The position numbers and the translations under genes were made by a program. The notes beneath the pieces are model-generated. The model had not been told where the DNA came from, did not search any database, and worked only from the letters and a program-made list of their open reading frames with translations. From positions 41,740,427-41,804,426 of the forward strand of contig OX031065.1 in NCBI GenBank assembly GCA_943736015.1: a stretch of 64,000 nucleotides of DNA. Direction: 5' to 3'. The DNA comes from Tridacna crocea (lineage: Eukaryota > Mollusca > Bivalvia > Cardiida > Cardiidae). This document shows, one piece after another, positions 44,501 to 55,504 of the stretch (positions are counted from its first letter, which is position 1; every line of letters begins with the position of its first letter).

Positions 44501-44867
44501 AGGCAGATATTTGTCCTACTAGCCCGACTAAACAAGCGTATAAATCCGAGACCACACTGATCGTTTCGTGAAATTTGATCTTGATCTATACTATCTGTTC
44601 GCCAATAGTCAAAGAAAGTATAAATACGACACTTTATCGCTTTCAGAGACCATTTATGAACAGTGTGGCTAAAACCGAGACATTCCTGGGTATATCTACA
44701 TGGAATTTTAAAGCAGGATAATTGTCGGTATATTGATCTAGAAATTGTCAACTGGTGTCAGACTACAAGACCTAATTTTAACTGAAAATGGGATCAAAAG
44801 CCTTTGACATCCAGAAAGTTGACCGAAAAAAGCGTTTCAGCCTAGATCAGCCAGTAAAAATCATACT

Positions 44868-45085
44868 GATGATGATATCGTCGTTGTCGGTGTTGATGGT
44901 GTTATTGTCGTCATCACTGTTTTTGTTGTTGTTGTTGCCCTTCTGCTATTGATAGAAAAAATGTAATTATTTTAGTGATGACGTCATCATCGTCGTTGTG
45001 TTTGTTGCTTCTGTTGTTGTTACTATTGCTGCTGCCACTGCTGCACTTTCTTCTTCTTCTTCTTCTTCTTCTTCTTCTTCTTCCG
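44868..45085 (+). repeat. GTT/GCT-rich tract ending in (CTT)n
   Basis: Irregular TTG/TGC/TCG triplets, then a pure CTT run at 45047-45084. A complementary GAA-type run follows at 45196-45240. Confidence 0.8.
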
Positions 45086-45404
45086 GTTAAAATGGTAATT
45101 ATTATTAAGATGATACATGTAATATCGTTGCTGCTTTGGTTTTGGTGTTGTTATTGTTATAATTTTTATCGTCATTATTATCATAATGAGGGGACCAAGA
45201 AAACGAAGAAGAAGAAGAAGACAATGGTAAAGAAGAAAATTTAAACAATAAGTCTTCGTAATACGGCTTTCCATTGGCCTAGACTGGAACACAATTCTAC
45301 CTTTTTAGCGCGCGGCCAAAAGCGAAAGCAGGGGCTTCTCCAGACAACCCAGATTTTTATTCGACAGCACAAGACATGCAGTCTATTTAAGAATCTGGGT
45401 CTAG

Positions 45405-45570
45405 GACATTTGACCCCGGACTTCTGCCCCCCCGGACTTTTGCCCCCAGACTTTTGCCCCCTTAGGACACCTTCCACCTGGACGTCTTACGGGGGCAAAT
45501 GCCCGGGGCAGATGTCCGGGGGCAGGTGTCCTACGGGGGCAAAAGTCCGGGGGCAGATGTCAAGGGGGCA
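45405..45570. repeat. GGGGGCAAAAGTCC palindromic tract
   Basis: The left half reads GACTTTTGCCCCC repeatedly, the right half GGGGGCAAAAGTCCGGGGGC; the loop is CTTCCACCTGGACGTC. C/G-rich in an AT-rich context. Confidence 0.75.
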
Positions 45571-45767
45571 AATTAATCTATACCAACCACAGGTTTGGTC
45601 AAACATCTAATATAAAAGATGAACATTTAAAAAAAAAAGTCTAAATAGGTGTATGTATTTGCCGTCAAATGAGTTAATCAATCATTGAAGGTAAATTGAT
45701 ACCAACCCATTTATCAATAAATCAATCGCAAAAAAGATACCAGAGGTCACGCTATACAAGTTACAGT

Positions 45768-45997
45768 TTAACTCCTTACAAGACAGTAAAATAGTAGACT
45801 TGCCTAGTTTGAAAGCATTTTGTAAACGATAAACAAGATATGGCTGACATAATAATGTTTGCTTTTGAAAGGTCAGAAAATACTGTGGGAAAAGGTGAAA
45901 ATGCTGGTTACCAACATTTTCACCTTTTCCAACAATTTTTCTATGATCATCTTTCTCAGGATCGTTATAAGCTGGGGTCGTTTGGTAAAGGGTTTAA
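45768..45997 (+). mobile_element. Family A MITE with GGTGAAAATG / CATTTTCACC arms
   Basis: Both TTAA ends present; an A-to-T change in the left arm is matched on the right arm. Confidence 0.85.
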
Positions 45998-46628
45998 AAC
46001 GTATCTGCTGCAGACAAAAACGTTTTATACCGATAACCGTCACGCGATCTCTAATTTTCTTCAGAATTCTAGACATAATGGTCGATATATCAGAAATACA
46101 ATGCCACTATTGTACAAGGTTAACCCGACATGGCCCTCTCAGAAATACAGCGTGTATCGCGAACCAAAGTAAAACTGTCACCATACAAGCAACTTTTATG
46201 TTAGTAGACCCATAACACTTCTAGTGCAACTTGGAATGAAATTTCTTGATAGCTGATAAATACGGATTTATACAGAATGATATAACACTTTTGCACATAT
46301 TTAACCTAGCAGAAATCCTTTGATGTCTATCTTGAAATTTTTAATGATACCAAATTGTTTAAGTTTAAATTATATTTGAAATAACTGTTTCTGTTCCGGG
46401 TCCACTACCTTAGATCATACCTTGTAAAAATGTTGAAAAACTGAACAGCCTTCGCAACGTATCGCTTGAAATTCTTGCATCTAGATCGATATAAATGGTT
46501 TTGTTTGAATCCATATATGATGAATTTTCCAGACCTATCACGATCATCAATTTTGACTGTAAACCTCTTTTGAGGCGTCCTGGTCAGCAATATATTAGAA
46601 CTGAGGCATATGATAACAGACCTTTGAC

Positions 46629-46857
46629 TTAATTCTTTACCACACAATCCCGACTTTTAACGACACTGAGAAAGAAGCCTATAGAAAACATTGTGAGAAA
46701 AGGAGAAAATGCTGGTAACCAGCATTTTCTCCTTTTCCCACAATATTTTCATCCCTATCAAAGTCCAAAATCATCATATCACCAAGATTTAATTTGTTGT
46801 CTGTAGATGCTTTGAATTTGGTCCAATCCAAAAATTTGTGGTTTGGTAAAGGGTTAA
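46629..46857 (-). mobile_element. Family A MITE
   Basis: Full length, both TTAA ends, near-perfect hairpin. Confidence 0.9.
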
Positions 46858-46859
46858 TA

Positions 46860-47985
46860 CGGTATTTTTCTCTTGATTCAAACGTGCACCAGTTTTTTGC
46901 ACTGACAGCTTGGTGTCTCCACTATATCTCAGAAACAGCTACTTGGAATTCAATAAAACGTTATGGGAAGTTTATCTTTAAGGAGAGCATAAACATGTCG
47001 TCAGCGTGTTACATGCATTTCAACCAATGCATGGAATGCATGGAATTCAGCAACTTTATTAGACACTTTCCTGTTCAGAGGACATGCGCATATTGTCAGA
47101 ATGTCCTGGTTTATTAATCATGGCCATTCTGCACTTTTGAATCTAAAATTTTGTTTCCGGTAACATTTTTTTTAACTCAACAAAGCTGTTTGGGGAGCTT
47201 CCCTCTATGGGGGACATGTACATATTGTCGCTGTTGGTTTGGCTCGCTGATAGATATCAAATATGAAGGTCAGTAATGGTCGGACCGTTATTAGTATGTA
47301 TTAACGGGCCAAAACCGGGCGTTAACGGCAGAAAACGTGTATTAAATAGTAAATTCATGCGCCGGCTTAAGCTCGGCTTTGTTCTATCAGTATCCTCGAT
47401 TCGGGCCTACCATGAAAACAAAGTCTGTTCCGGTCAGAATTTCCCTGGACTCCGACCATCAAACTGTAGGAACTTGTACCATATTCAATCATTTTCATGC
47501 ATGTCTTTGATGATATTAGTAAACCACAAACGAAATCTCGCACAGAATCTCAGTTTAATCGAGAGCTGAACAAATAATCACCCGTGAAACGTTCTCTAAA
47601 CCAGCTACATCCCACCCACCTTTTGACGTGATCGATAATTCCTTCGCTTGATGTAGATCGAACCCTCTGACGTCTTTCAGTCATTGAAATTCATATCAAC
47701 TTATTTATCCTAGATGTAATTATCCAAACGTGTGCAAGTGTATCTCACATAAGTCCACTTTGTATTAAAAGTTATTAGAAGTGAAGTTGCACCAAGATAA
47801 TCAAAACTAGCATACAGGACTAACGGCCCTTCACTGTTCGTCATAAAAACTTCTTCGCTGACTTCCGGTTTTGACCCATTTAGGTACAGTACATTGGCAG
47901 ATCGCATATTTGCATTTCTATAAAAATATTTTGCTATCTTGGCAAATTATTGTTGAAATACCTTTACTTTATGCAATAATAGCAT
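46860..47985. other. Intergenic DNA, nothing firm
   Basis: GAGGACATGCGCATATTGTC at 47077 and GGGGACATGTACATATTGTC at 47210 are a diverged direct repeat. Open frames of about 100 codons show no family features. Confidence 0.35.
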
Positions 47986-47987
47986 TG

Positions 47988-48119
47988 ATTCACGTTTTTC
48001 TCGGTCGTTAGCATTCGCAGAGGCCTTCAAAATACTTTAATACCCTCTTGTTTCGCACTCGAGCGTGAAAGCATTTTTCAGGCCTCTGCGAACGTTAACG
48101 ACCTCGAAAACTTGAATTC
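47988..48119. mobile_element. Hairpin MITE
   Basis: TTTCTCGGTCGTTAGCATTC with GCAGAGGCC on the left pairs with GGCCTCTGCGAACGTTAACG on the right; a 45-base loop. Confidence 0.75.
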
Positions 48120-48629
48120 AACCCTATATTAACTTTTTTTCAAAGAAGGTGTATTGATAAACTCAAATATGACATCTCATGATATGCTTACGAGCGTATC
48201 TGTGTCATGTGTAGGAAAAGAAAATAAGTAATGGCTGTATCAAAATAAAATCAAGAAAGATATGTGTTATTTTAAATATTTTTATTTCATGTAAACTATA
48301 CAGCTTCTTGTACTAAGAAATTATAATTTCATGTTATTAAAATGAATATAACGTTACATAAAATTAAGTATAATTGACTTATGAAAAGTGGAGTGAATGC
48401 TAGTACTGATAATATTAATGACGAAAGTAACAACGATTGATATATTGATGACTGTAATAATAATGATATTTCATTAACGAGTGAATAAAGCTGACATCTG
48501 ACATCTGACGTCATTGTCAGCTTATTTCTATCTCTGGTAACAACTTTCTCACGTGTGTATTCAATTATCAACCAAGTACGAAATTATCTTTTATTTTTTC
48601 ACTACTCTGACAAGAAGGTAACCTGGTAA

Positions 48630-48926
48630 CCAGCATTCCTCCTTTTCATACACTGTTTTCTAATCACTGTAAGTCAGTTTCGATGTTATCAGCCGCATTT
48701 AGTATGTCATCATTAATATGGACAAGCCTATTTTTTTTAACTGGATAATATGTACTCCTTTATGAGACGGCAAAACTCAAGACTTGTCGAAACAAAAAAA
48801 AATGGCAGACGACAAATAAGAAAACGAGTGGTTGTTGTTTAAAGATTAGAGAGAGTGTAAAAATATAAAAAAATTCTAGCTTTCCCAAAGGGTTTTTGAA
48901 AAACGTTCTTTCTCAGGGTTGTTTAA
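48630..48926. mobile_element. Two degenerate family A remnants
   Basis: CCTGGTAACCAGCATTCCTCC at 48630 and AATGGCAGACGACAAATAAG near 48803 are family A pieces; the termini are mostly lost, and the stretch ends at the TTAA of the next copy. Confidence 0.45.
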
Positions 48927-49155
48927 CTCCTTACCTAACGACAAGTTTTTGACTGGTCCAAATTGAAAGCACTTGCAAACGACAAAATAAATGTAACTCA
49001 AAACTTAAAATTCGTTTCCAGCATAATGGAAAACATGGTGGGAAAAGGAGAAAATGCTGGTCACCAGCATTTTCTCCTTTCCTAGAATGTTTTCAAAAGG
49101 CTTCTAGATCTAACTGAGGGTCGTAGAAATCAGAGATTGTTTGGTAAAGGGTTAA
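48923..49155 (+). mobile_element. Family A MITE
   Basis: Both TTAA ends; GCTGGTCACCAGC hairpin tip. A further GATCGTTTGGTAAAAGG fragment follows, and then the telomere-like tract. Confidence 0.88.
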
Positions 49156-49256
49156 ACTTGAGATCGTTTGGTAAAAGGTGAAACCCGAGTTAAGACTGAT
49201 TCAATGCGATGAAATGTCTTTTTCTTTTCTTTTCCAAGTCATTATAAGCTGTTATT

Positions 49257-49294
49257 GGTTAGGGTTTAGGGTTAGGGTTTAGGGTTAGGGTTAA
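49257..49294 (+). repeat. Interstitial telomere-like repeat
   Basis: GGTTAGGGTTTAGGGTTAGG continues for 38 bases as alternating TTAGGG and TTTAGGG. Molluscan telomeres are TTAGGG. Confidence 0.9.
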
Positions 49295-49544
49295 CTAACC
49301 TTTCTTTTTTTCACGAGGTTATCAGTGCAAACCTGACCTACATGTGAAAAGTTCAAATATCTACCACACCAGATTCACGTAACTGTCTTCGTATTTCATA
49401 CCAAATACGTAAATCCAACCGGAGGTCATAGCGTTCTTTCTTGGTGCACTGTCGCCTTCATAGCGTCACCACAGATGCTATTTTTAGACCAACCACCGAC
49501 ACTAATAATAAATGCACCGTCTTCGGGCAAAAGGTGTATACACA

Positions 49545-50000
49545 TTTATTTCATGCTTTCCGGTAGGATATCGAGAAATAGCAGTGAAAATATTTTTCGA
49601 TCTTATACTAGTACCACAAGTGAAAATACCGATTTTCATGTTCTTGTCGCCTAGGTAAATTGCTCGTGCCTGACAACCACATTGGAAATATGACGTCATT
49701 TACCATACATTTCTCGCGCTTGACGTAATATTGTAGTGCGTTGCTATGCGGGAGGGGTACGCCACGGGAAATAATGGAAAAGAACTGTAATGGACCTTAT
49801 AAAAACTCCTCCCAGAAAGGATTAAAAGCATGAAATAAATAGAATATTTGCTTTGTTTTTTCGCTGAAAGATCGAAATTTATTACATCTCGTGAACACCA
49901 TCGGGGATATTTTCACTCGTGGCTGCGCCAATCGTGAAAATATTACCGATGGTGTCCACTCGATAAAATAAATTTCGATCTTTCACCGAAAAAAACAAAT
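49545..50000 (-). repeat. Second copy of the 3230-3664 unit
   Basis: Reverse complement of 3230-3664, including the GGCTGCGCCA-centred palindrome and the ATTTATTTCATGC ends; substitutions throughout. Confidence 0.82.
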
Positions 50001-50207
50001 ATCCTCTATTTCCTTGATGCGTGATACCAAGTAATGCATCACTTATTTGGAATCGAATAAAATCCATTTTTAATAACAGCTGGCTGAATCATAAGTAACA
50101 ATGGCCCTTTGTCATGCAGAAAACTGACCAAAAGCAAAATGTTTCGTCCAGGGTCAGCTTGCACAGACTGCTCAGGTTGAACTGGGTCGATATCTTTGAA
50201 GTGTATC

Positions 50208-50280
50208 AACCCTTTACCACACAATGACGACTTTTAACGATCATGGGAAACAAGCTTTTGAAAACATTGTTTGAAAAGAA
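50208..50280 (-). mobile_element. Family A half-copy, left of a SINE
   Basis: ACCCTTTACCACACAATGACG to AAACATTGTTTGAAAAG is one outer half. The same half recurs inverted at 50655-50755, so two half-copies bracket the SINE at 50343. Confidence 0.65.
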
Positions 50281-50342
50281 AGAGCACCTTGTGACGTTAT
50301 GGGAGGAGACTAGTATATATATGTGTTAGTTTTTCAGGTCAT

Positions 50343-50415
50343 AATCAGGTGCTTGTATAGTGCAATGGGTTAGACCGCTGGGTCCTGGTGGTCTGATGTT
50401 CGATCCTCGACCTTT
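50343..50415 (+). mobile_element. tRNA-derived SINE head
   Basis: CTTGTATAGTGCAATGGGTTAG (A box) and GTCTGATGTTCGATCCTCGACC (B box), followed by TTTATTTATTTTATTATT. Confidence 0.6.
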
Positions 50416-50654
50416 TCATTTTATTTATTTTATTATTTTTATTACTTCAATTGTTAGTTATTGTTACATCTTATTGTATTTTATTACCCAATTTCTAAGG
50501 ACTTCAAACATGAATAAGATTTTTTTATGGGAAAATTTTGGTATCATGTTGCATCTGGCATCTCTTTGCATGCGTGCAAATGTCGCGCATGGCTGTTTCG
50601 ACACAGCACGTAGAACTGCCAGGTACATGTTGGAAGCTGTTCAAACCAATTCAT

Positions 50655-50755
50655 CGTAAAATGCTACCAGCATTTTCTCCTTTTCCAACAATGTTTTCTA
50701 AAGGCTTCTATCTTAAGGTTGTTAAAAGTCGGAATTGTTTGGGACGGGTTAAGAC
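50655..50755 (+). mobile_element. Family A half-copy, right of a SINE
   Basis: Reads from the hairpin tip (CTACCAGCATTTTCTCC) out to GGGACGGGTTAA. Confidence 0.7.
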
Positions 50756-50979
50756 ATAAAATTCCGCCCCAAATCCTTGCCTTTCTTACAATTCCTAGAA
50801 TGATTTGCACAAAATTGTCTCTAGCCTATATCTATTGACTGATATCCTACTCAGATATCGCCGAAAAAAATGTTTTGCCTCGACAACAAAATGAACCCTT
50901 TGGCAAAAACAACTATAAATACATGGAAAGATTTCAGTCAAGCTGAAATTCGACCTAACGATCCCTCGATAAACACCCC

Positions 50980-51070
50980 GGTACGGCGAATCTGCTGGCG
51001 GAGTCGGTGGCCTACAGAGCTATGGAAACTAGGTAGTCGAAGGTTCAAATATCCATTTCGGCCAATGTTG
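50980..51070 (+). mobile_element. Possible tRNA-like SINE head
   Basis: CGGTGGCCTACAGAGCTATGG then AGTCGAAGGTTCAAATATCC; the B box fits, the A box is weak. Confidence 0.35.
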
Positions 51071-51433
51071 TTGATTAAATGATAGTTATTGGGACAGGAT
51101 TAATTCCTCTCTCACCGCTGATCATTTTACAACGATGTTTATATGGGAAAGCAGTCATAATCTTTGGACTTAAAAAGAATGTTGGAAAGAAAAGATTTAT
51201 ACATTTACTGGTATCATTTGAAAAAAGAATGACAAAGGCGTTAAACATCATACAAAAAGCAGACGAGCCCTGTCCGCTTCCAACTGACTGACAGGATGTA
51301 GCTACGGTACACTACATGTAGATAATCCTTGTAAGAATATAGATACTTTATAAGACAACATAGCACAAAGACATACATAAAGGTCATGACCTACTGTTGC
51401 TATTGCTGAGATCTACATCAAGCATCAAGCGCC

Positions 51434-51600
51434 TTAACCCTTACCTTGAGCAGATTATTGCATGTTGCAGCCGACACTTGAAAATATTATTACAAAGGGA
51501 GAAATTGCTTGTGTGCGAGCAATTTTTCCCATTGTGACAATCTTTTCAAAGTTAGTCATGAATTGGAGATTTATTAATGTTACTTTTCCCAATGGTGTCC
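51434..51600. mobile_element. Degenerate family A copy, GAGCAATTT variant
   Basis: TTAACCCTTACCTTG end and GAGAAATTGC..GAGCAATTTTTCCC hairpin; far half not recognisable. Confidence 0.55.
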
Positions 51601-51659
51601 ATCTATGCTTTCAGAGTCGATTGCCTTTTTGCTCGTTTTCGGAGGAAAATGTGTAAATG

Positions 51660-52408
51660 GATGTCTCCATCAATATGTTCAGGCGCTTAGGCAATGTTAT
51701 TGGAAAAATCATTCAATCTTCTGAAACTCGCGTTCAGAGAACTAGGCACTAAATGAGAACTCCGTGCCATAAACATTCGAGGAGAGTTTGAGACAAGTAA
51801 TAGAGTGGAAATAAATTGCAAGTTTAACGTCGGAAAAATCCAGTTTGTCTTAGAATATTGGAATCCATCACAGATTACTAGAAAGTTATTATGAGATATT
51901 TTAATTGCAAGATATTTTAAGAAGAGACAGTGAACTATCGCAATTGTGTTATATTGATTTTACTTGTGATTGAATTCTGTTGACATCTTGATTCAAAAAA
52001 AAAAAAAAAACTTGATACATTTTAATTCGTATTTAACCCAGCCAGAACACTGAGATAGTTAATGGAAGACATTTTTGCTGATGTGTTGAATTTGTACCAT
52101 CGCTTATCATTAATTTGTTTCTTTTTCTGTGCTTGACTTTTGAGATGTAAATCTTCAATCACTGCGATACATTTGTCGAATCTAGAGTTGACAAATGATA
52201 TGACCAAATAATGACGACGTGTAACGGTAGCAAAACAGGAACATATTCTAGTATCCATGTCATCGCACTCGGAAAATTATGGAACGACTTATTTCCAAAA
52301 CAGTTGCTCATACTACAGGATTATTGTTGAGGTGCCCATTCGTGGTACAGAAAAGCTTTGCATTAAACACTGATATGTGGTAACTGTCAGATACTGTAAT
52401 TGTATGTA
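51660..52408. other. Region upstream of the GPCR
   Basis: No repeat family recognised, in contrast to the surroundings. An A run at 51995-52010. No clear TATA box or initiator that I would call; likely contains the promoter and 5' UTR. Confidence 0.35.
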
Positions 52409-53782
52409 ATGGAGAATGTGAGTTGTTATTCCCGAGCTGTGGAGGAGGAGGGTTTATTTACCAACACAGACTTCATATCACTCTGGTTAAGTGCTATACC
52501 CTTGGTTACACTGTGTTTTGTATCAGTGACGGCGAATGGAGCCATTATTGTGATGTTCATTAGCAAAGCCAGATTACGGAAATGCAGAAATACGTATATA
52601 CTAAACCTAGCTATAGCGGATCTGTTCATCGGGTTTACTTTACCCCTGTCTATCTTCGAGACACTAGGAGAAGAGTGGATGTTGTCAAATGAAGCATGCA
52701 CATTTTTTCTGACGGTTCGATATTCATTGTACTATGTGACAATCCTCAGTATTATTTTAATCACCGTAGACAGATGGTGGTCCGTGAATTTTCCATTCTC
52801 ATATAGAATCAGACGTAGTAAAAAGATGGCTTTCACGTTTGCAGCCTTTGTTTGGGTTTTAAGCTTTGCTATACACATTCCTACAATCGGAGCCTGGAAC
52901 ATTCTACATTTACCGACAGCTAAAAGACATAAATATTGTCGGGTGCCGTATGAATACAACTCCGGGTTTACGATCTCCGCCAGTATTATAGAGTTCTTCA
53001 TTCCATTGTTGATTCTGTTATCGTTAAATGCCGGGCTATACATCAAACTTGCAAGAAGACGGAACAGCAAAACATTACGACGGTCTTTAAGCACCTCTGA
53101 TGGAAAATCTGTTTACAGAAGAAAATCTTCCTCCGACTCGGACAATACAAACAATTCCGAAGATCTAAATGATTTACTAATGTCACTGCCTGCTCGGTTA
53201 CCCTCGTCTTTCGTCACCCAATTTCGTCGGTCAAGTGGTGGACATCAACAAATAATAACAAAACTCTACAACTCTTCCCGTAGGGGTACCGGCCGTTTTC
53301 TATCAGCTGAATACTCCTCTTTGCTGGCCGTATTGCCAAGACGGGTCTCGAACAATAACCAGCGCAAAGCATCCAGAGCGAGTATTTCATCGCGAGGGAA
53401 GTCGAATGACGATGTAGTCCGTGACTTTTTAATACGCCAAGACAATAAAGCGCTTTTATCTCTCGGCTTACTTGTCCTTATGTTTGTCGTTTGTTGGACG
53501 CCTACGACTTTATGTGATATTTTGTATTCACTGTGCCCGGGAAAAATCCCATTCTGGATGATTCAACTGTCTTATTGGATATTAGCGCTTAATTCTGCCG
53601 TCAATCCTTTCCTATACGGCATTGGAAACTCAGACTTTCGACGGGTGGCGAAATCCTGGCTTTTTTGCTCAGAGCACTCCCAATGTAGACTTTTAGAGAC
53701 TTTTTTGTTCAACCAGTTAGCCCAGCCGACCGACTTAATGGCACTGAAAGAGGTGGAACAACCGGTAAATCGAGACATCTAA
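52409..53782 (+). CDS. Class A GPCR, histamine H3/H4-like aminergic fold, with Arg at 3.32
   Basis: Single-exon seven-helix receptor of 457 aa. The start is the ATG at 52409 (MENVSCYS, G at +4); the codon three upstream in frame is TTG. N-glycosylation is possible at N3. Class A landmarks: N1.50 (43), LAIAD with D2.50 (71), C3.25 (97) with ECL2 Cys (177), DRW in place of DRY (121-123), CWTP (362-365), NPFLY (399-403), and helix 8 with Cys420, a possible palmitoylation site. Glu5.46 (195, in SIIEFFIP) and W7.40 (390) are shared with H3/H4 histamine and other amine receptors. ICL3 is long (about 218-346), basic and Ser-rich. Position 3.32, the amine-binding Asp, is Arg104; 6.51/6.52 are Thr-Thr and 7.43 is Ala. 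The ligand is therefore unlikely to be bound as in canonical amine receptors, and I call it an orphan. The stop TAA is followed by a GA microsatellite. Confidence 0.93.
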   Translation: MENVSCYSRAVEEEGLFTNTDFISLWLSAIPLVTLCFVSVTANGAIIVMFISKARLRKCRNTYILNLAIADLFIGFTLPLSIFETLGEEWMLSNEACTFFLTVRYSLYYVTILSIILITVDRWWSVNFPFSYRIRRSKKMAFTFAAFVWVLSFAIHIPTIGAWNILHLPTAKRHKYCRVPYEYNSGFTISASIIEFFIPLLILLSLNAGLYIKLARRRNSKTLRRSLSTSDGKSVYRRKSSSDSDNTNNSEDLNDLLMSLPARLPSSFVTQFRRSSGGHQQIITKLYNSSRRGTGRFLSAEYSSLLAVLPRRVSNNNQRKASRASISSRGKSNDDVVRDFLIRQDNKALLSLGLLVLMFVVCWTPTTLCDILYSLCPGKIPFWMIQLSYWILALNSAVNPFLYGIGNSDFRRVAKSWLFCSEHSQCRLLETFLFNQLAQPTDLMALKEVEQPVNRDI

Positions 53783-53839
53783 AGATTGGAAAGAACGTTG
53801 TATTGATTGTATCGGTTGTATTGTTTATCTTTGTCACTG

Positions 53840-53843
<4 letters not shown>

Positions 53844-53883
<40 letters not shown>
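53844..53883 (+). repeat. GA dinucleotide repeat after the GPCR
   Basis: About 20 GA units, 62 bases after the receptor stop, likely in the 3' UTR. Confidence 0.9.
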
Positions 53884-53889
<6 letters not shown>

Positions 53890-54008
53890 AGAGAGATAAA
53901 GAAAAAGAGATATATCTAGAGAGAGAAGGTAAATTTAGTAAAAAGGAAAGTTGACATGCTGTTAGAATGATCAGCAGATCTTTGCATTCACCACAATGAT
54001 TTTAACCC

Positions 54009-54241
54009 TTAATCCTTTACCACACAATCCCGACTTTTAACGACCCTGAGAGAGAAGCCTTCTGAAAACATTGTGGGAAAAGGAGAAAATGCTGGTTACC
54101 AGCATTTTCTCCTTTTCTCACAATGTTTTCTAGCCTTACCAAAACAAATTTTCATTTTTCAGTCATATTTATTTTGTCGTCTGCAAATGCTTTTAATTTG
54201 GTCTTGTCCAAAGAAAAGTTTATCGTTTGGTAAAGACTTAA
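54009..54241 (-). mobile_element. Family A MITE 3' of the GPCR
   Basis: Both TTAA ends present, near-perfect hairpin; it begins about 230 bases after the GPCR stop. Confidence 0.9.
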
Positions 54242-54334
54242 GCTGATAAGTAGAAATAATATGGACCTTTCAAGTTGCTGGTAAAAGTCAAGATTAAATA
54301 TTTCAAAGATATTTTGGAGAAAGATATCACCTTA

Positions 54335-54500
54335 ATGGACAGTGTAGATTCAAGATCAGACCGCACATACTGTGCAGTCTGATCTTGATCTACACTGTCC
54401 ACAAAGCATCCCTAAGTCACGCTTAACGGATTAAGGGTAAACTGACTGAATCGAGATCAGAATGCACAGATTGCGCCTTCTGATCTTGAATCTACACTTT
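54335..54500 (+). mobile_element. Family C copy followed by a second small hairpin
   Basis: The 54340-54405 hairpin is near perfect. After GGATTAAGGGTAAAC a second, diverged arm pair follows (GAGATCAGAATGCAC..CTTCTGATCTTGAATC). Confidence 0.7.
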
Positions 54501-54745
54501 TTGAAACAGTACAAGTGATGCAAACCGAAACGACTGTGAGGTTACGAACCGATTGATGCTATCTAACCAAGATGTTTCATTGTTATATTCAAAGGCTTTG
54601 TGTCATCGTTGAAATTTCCATAGAACGAGTGTCTGTGTTCACAAGACCATTCTAAAACTGCATTCTAATGCTTTAGAAGTTCTGAGATTCAAAAAAGAAA
54701 ACTCAATTATGCTACTTTTCTACAGCAAAAACTGTTGTTTAGAAT

Positions 54746-54972
54746 GGTATGAACCATGCTCTGGCAAAAAGGGGGTTAATGCATCTATTATTGATCCATA
54801 GATCCATTTTGTAGCACAACCGATTTAATCACTAGGTAGGAAGGTCCTTGTTTACTCAGAAAATTGTCTAATGGCGAAAAGTTTTGACCCAGGTCAGCCT
54901 GCGCGGAATGCCCAGGCTGACCTGGATCGATACTTTTCGCAGACGCATTAAGATTCCTTATTACAGGGCATA
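54746..54972 (+). mobile_element. Family D hairpin repeat, longest copy
   Basis: Ends GAACCATGCTCTGGCAAAAAG and TTATTACAGGGCATAGCTC; hairpin CAGGTCAGCCTGCGCGG..CCCAGGCTGACCTGG. Both flanks carry a TTAATGCATCT-like motif. Confidence 0.65.
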
Positions 54973-55156
54973 GCTCATATGTAAATGTGGCCTCTAGAAT
55001 ATATTATTTTGTTTTCATTGCATTTCCATTTCAATGTCTGTTCTATTGAGAGTCTGTGATATGTTTTGTTAACTCGTTAGTAGCGGGAATAAATTTGCTG
55101 CAGGCGAGTCGTGGAATAGAAATTCTTGTGTATTATAAACAGCCAAAGTTTCTAAG

Positions 55157-55377
55157 TTAACCTCTTGTCCTGCTAAGAAAAAGTGACGTGGTATTTTTAA
55201 GCTCAAAGCAAAAACCTAAATTTTGCTATTTTCAATGGTATTTTTCTTTTTTAATGAAATTACGTCCTTGTCGGAAAGTGTAAATCAAAGATCAGACTTC
55301 ACGTTCTGTGCAGTCTGATCTTGATCTACATTGGCCGCCAAATATCAGTGAGTCGCGTTCAGCAGCCTAAGAATTAA
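55157..55377 (+). mobile_element. Family C MITE
   Basis: TTAACCTCTTGTCCTGCTAAG start, AGCAGCCTAAGAATTAA end, hairpin at 55280-55330. Confidence 0.82.
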
Positions 55378-55504
55378 TAAAGTTCACATGGAAATATTGT
55401 GATAAAAGGAGAATATTCTTGTTTACCCATGTTTACAACATATACCTGGCACCACGACAGTCCCCGTTTGTGCAAAATGTTGTGTGCCGTGAGATCTTGT
55501 TAAT

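Noticed and set aside
44975-45292. Leu-rich and Lys-rich frames on both strands
   Set aside because: Translation of CTT/GTT repeats.
49257-49294. Chromosome end
   Set aside because: Only 38 bases and flanked on both sides by ordinary intergenic DNA.
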